From Candidatus Galloscillospira excrementavium (GTDB lineage Bacteria; Bacillota; Clostridia; Oscillospirales; Oscillospiraceae), in NCBI GenBank assembly GCA_018711785.1, contig DVHW01000173.1, positions 1 to 7,260 of the forward strand: a stretch of 7,260 nucleotides of DNA, in the 5' to 3' direction. This document shows positions 5,533 through 7,260 of the stretch, piece by piece. Each line of letters opens with the position of its first letter. Position 1 is the stretch's first letter. Under the pieces are notes generated by a model. The model saw only the letters and a program-made list of their open reading frames with translations. It was not told where the DNA came from and searched no databases. The translations under genes and the position numbers were made by a program.

Positions 5533-6717
5533 TCATTCCTCCAGGCCCAGCAGCACCTGCCCGGCGGCGCGGGCAAAGAGGCGGGCGCCGTTGAGGGCCT
5601 CCTGAAGGGTGTTGCCGTGGCAGCCCACCTCCACCAGCAGGGAGCCGGTGGAGAGGAACTGGTTGTAGTGGGAGGAGCGCACCGTGATGGGCCGGGCCAG
5701 GGTGGGATAGAGGGTGTTCATGCTCTTCTGGATCTGGAAGGCCAAAGCCAGGTTCTCCCGCCAGTTGGGGAAGTCCCCCCTGTCGTCGGTGCCCATGACC
5801 AGCATGACCTGGGCGGTGGGCTGGCCGTCGATGGTGGTGACCGCCTTGTATACCGTGCCGTCGTCGGCCACCAGGGCGTCCCGGTGTACGTCCAGCACGA
5901 TTTTGATGGAGGGGTACTGCTCCAGCCAGGCGGCCACGGCGGAGCGGGACCTGGTGTAGGCCTCGTTGTAGCTGGGGTAGTCGTAGAGGGTCTCGTCGTG
6001 GAGGACGGTGAGGCCCATCTCCTCAAAGACCCGCTTCATCTCCTCCCCCACCCGGACCATGTTGTAGTCGTTGTCCAGGGTGCGGCTGGTGTCGGTCTCC
6101 TCATAGAGGTCGGTGCCGTCCGGGGTGTAGGCCTCGCAGCCGTGGGTGTGGACAATGAGCACCTGGGGGCCCTCCTCGGGCAGGGTGATGTTGACGCTGG
6201 CCGAGGCCAGGGCGGCGGCGTCGATGGTCTGGCTGCTGTGGTTGGAGATGTAAACTCCGTCGGCGTAGTCGTAGCCGTCGGTGGAGGTGGGGACGAGGGT
6301 CTGGGCCACGATGTCGTCGGGCGCGGCGGTGACGGCGGGGAGCTGCTGGGGGTCCTCCGAGTCCTCGTAGTCCGCGCCGGACAGCCCGTCCCCCGCCGGA
6401 CCGGACGGCGTGGGGGGCTCGCCGGACAGGCGGGCGGCCACCGCGTCCTGACCGCCCAAAAGGAGGGCCGACTGGCGCACTACCAGCTGCCCCCAGCCGC
6501 TCAGGGCGGCCAGGGGGCCGTCCTCCTGCGGGCCGGTCCCCAGCTCGGAGCGCAGCAGCCCGGTGACAAAGGCCGGGTCCTCTCCCAGGGCGCCAAAGGC
6601 GCCGGTAGATACCCCCGCGCCCGCAGCCATCAGCAGGGCCCAAAGGGCCACCGTGGCCATAAAGAGGGCCAGCGCCCGGCGCAGGAGCCGGCCCCAGCGG
6701 ATGCTTGAATGCTTCAT
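5533..6717 (-). CDS. spoIIP: Stage II sporulation protein P
   Basis: Peptidoglycan amidase/endopeptidase that works with SpoIID and SpoIIM to thin septal wall and drive forespore engulfment. The 394-residue length matches the roughly 400 of B. subtilis SpoIIP. Residues 11-36 form an N-terminal membrane anchor after an arginine-rich start, about 90-180 are a low-complexity linker rich in A, P, D and S, and about 184-394 are the catalytic domain. Signatures are VLIVHTHGCEAY (186-197), TLYDYPSYNEAYTRSR (243-258), IVLDVHRDA (273-281), QVMLVMGTD (303-311) and SLLVEVGCHGNT (359-370); H190, H192, H278 and E363 are the likely metal or catalytic residues. The frame is open far upstream, but the ATG at 6717 has a GAAGGAAGGGA site and directly precedes the anchor; the upstream extension overlaps the divergent regulator. 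Expression in the mother cell is expected. Confidence 0.95.
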   Translation of the reverse strand: MKHSSIRWGRLLRRALALFMATVALWALLMAAGAGVSTGAFGALGEDPAFVTGLLRSELGTGPQEDGPLAALSGWGQLVVRQSALLLGGQDAVAARLSGEPPTPSGPAGDGLSGADYEDSEDPQQLPAVTAAPDDIVAQTLVPTSTDGYDYADGVYISNHSSQTIDAAALASASVNITLPEEGPQVLIVHTHGCEAYTPDGTDLYEETDTSRTLDNDYNMVRVGEEMKRVFEEMGLTVLHDETLYDYPSYNEAYTRSRSAVAAWLEQYPSIKIVLDVHRDALVADDGTVYKAVTTIDGQPTAQVMLVMGTDDRGDFPNWRENLALAFQIQKSMNTLYPTLARPITVRSSHYNQFLSTGSLLVEVGCHGNTLQEALNGARLFARAAGQVLLGLEE

Positions 6718-6788
6718 ATCCGTCCCTTCCTTCTCTGGCGTGTGCCGGAACTGGCCGGGCCCGGCGGACGGCCGCACCCGGCTGAGAC

Positions 6789-6817
6789 ACCATATGCGCC
6801 GCCAGGGCGGGATATGA
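6789..6817 (-). promoter_or_regulatory. Candidate sigma-E promoter of spoIIP
   Basis: On the minus strand, TCATATC (6817-6811) is followed, 14 bases later, by CATATGGT (6796-6789). This resembles the sigma-E pattern (ATA in the -35, 16-18 bases, then CATACAnT), with the last half of the -10 imperfect. It would place the start near 6780, a leader of about 60 bases. A mother-cell promoter is what the family predicts for spoIIP. Confidence 0.4.
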
Positions 6818-6830
6818 GCCTGTCCGAATA

Positions 6831-6845
6831 CTTTGAGGTTCAAAG
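6831..6845. promoter_or_regulatory. FabT-type palindromic operator
   Basis: CTTTGAGGTTCAAAG is a perfect 6-bp inverted repeat with a 3-base centre. Its core TTTGA-N3-TCAAA matches the palindrome described for the MarR-family fatty acid repressor FabT. It ends 6 bases before the -35 of the promoter for the adjacent MarR gene, which suits autoregulation. Confidence 0.55.
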
Positions 6846-6851
6846 CATCTC

Positions 6852-6879
6852 TTGACTTTTCTCTGCCGCCCGATATAAT
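6852..6879 (+). promoter_or_regulatory. Sigma-A-type promoter of the MarR-family gene
   Basis: TTGACT (6852-6857) and TATAAT (6874-6879) are separated by 16 bases; the -10 is a perfect consensus. Transcription would start near 6886, about 70 bases before the ATG at 6956. Confidence 0.8.
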
Positions 6880-6955
6880 AGTGTCTACACAACGTCTGCG
6901 GTGCCCGCTGCCGGGCCATGGATACCCGCGGCGTACCGGAGGGAGGCGGCAGGCC

Positions 6956-7260
6956 ATGGAGGAGCGCGGAAGGGTGCTGGACCGCTTTCTGGTGGAGGTC
7001 TTTGGAGAGATCCTGCGGACCGAGGAGCACAGTCTGGCCCGCCGGGCGGAGCGGCTCTCCCTGCGGGAGCTCCACCTCATCGACGCGGTGTGCCGCGCGG
7101 TGGACGAGGGGCGGGACAACCGCTCTGCCGCCATCGCGGCGGAGCGGCAGATCACGGCGGGCACGCTGACCACGGCGGTCTCCGCCCTGGAGCGGAAGGG
7201 GTATCTGGAGCGCCGCCGGTCCCGGCGGGACAAGCGGGTGGTCCGCATCTACCCCACCGA
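6956..7260 (+). CDS. MarR-family regulator, probably FabT-like (3' end outside window)
   Basis: The first 101 codons of a winged-helix regulator whose family is usually 140-160 residues. The start at 6956 follows GGAGGGAGG (6938-6946) with a 9-base spacer. Residues about 34-48 (LSLRELHLIDAVCRA) form the helix before the HTH. Residues about 58-82 (AAIAAERQITAGTLTTAVSALERKGYLE) are the HTH with its recognition helix, and RRSRRDKRVVRIYPT (85-99) is the wing. The LSLRELHLI opening and the FabT-type palindrome at its promoter suggest the regulator that heads fatty-acid synthesis (fab) clusters in many Bacillota. That assignment is inference, because the following genes are not visible. It is divergent from spoIIP. 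Confidence 0.85.
   Translation, partial: MEERGRVLDRFLVEVFGEILRTEEHSLARRAERLSLRELHLIDAVCRAVDEGRDNRSAAIAAERQITAGTLTTAVSALERKGYLERRRSRRDKRVVRIYPT

Noticed and set aside
5512..6708. 398-residue plus-strand ORF opposite spoIIP
   Set aside because: Starts downstream of the bidirectional terminator, is G/V-rich low complexity, and lies wholly antisense to spoIIP.
6718..7248. 177-residue N-terminal extension of SpoIIP
   Set aside because: The frame is open, but it would run through the divergent promoters and the MarR gene; the added part is arginine/serine-rich shadow sequence, and a ribosome binding site and membrane anchor support the start at 6717.

Overview
The window is GC-rich (third codon positions mostly C or G) and reads as a chromosomal segment of a spore-forming, gut-type Bacillota, most like an Oscillospiraceae relative (Flavonifractor/Lawsonibacter/Intestinimonas type). 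The evidence is a SpoIIP sporulation hydrolase, a LysM-G5-M23 wall peptidase typical of Clostridia, strong AGGAGG ribosome binding sites and the protein similarities. The genus is inference from style, not from a search.

Layout, left to right. (1) 1-1048, minus: the N-terminal 349 residues of the GTPase LepA (EF-4), running off the left edge. (2) 1049-1326: spacer with two GC hairpins and a second, diverged copy of the lepA ribosome binding site, start codon and first 14 codons. (3) 1327-2025, minus: an XRE-type HTH regulator with an unrecognised helical C-terminal domain. (4) 2026-2331: divergent promoter region with a good minus-strand promoter for the regulator and imperfect tandem repeats that could be operators. 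(5) 2332-3309, plus: phosphate acetyltransferase (pta). (6) 3310-3923: 614 bases without a gene, holding four tandem GC hairpins, a second 52-bp copy of the 3' end of pta, a 17-bp-stem hairpin, a possible terminator, and the promoter and TGTAA-rich leader of the next gene. (7) 3924-5450, plus: membrane-anchored LysM-G5-M23 peptidoglycan peptidase. (8) 5459-5498: a perfect bidirectional terminator. (9) 5533-6717, minus: spoIIP. (10) 6718-6955: divergent promoter region with a candidate sigma-E promoter for spoIIP and, in the other direction, a consensus-like promoter with a FabT-type palindrome. (11) 6956-7260, plus: start of a MarR-family regulator, probably FabT, cut by the right edge.

How the genes fit together. 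spoIIP and lepA are near neighbours in Bacillus subtilis (gpr-spoIIP-yqxA-lepA). Here they keep the same orientation and order but are separated by the xre/pta pair and the M23 gene. The xre/pta block is bracketed by two gene-end duplications: the lepA 5' end on the left and the pta 3' end on the right. These duplications are the most unusual thing in the window. The lepA copies differ at 7 of 43 positions, all of them third-position synonymous transitions, so the fragment derives from a lepA that was once functional and well diverged. They look like scars of recombination or of integration at gene ends. No integrase, transposase, CRISPR array, phage gene or RNA gene is visible, so I do not claim an active mobile or defence system.
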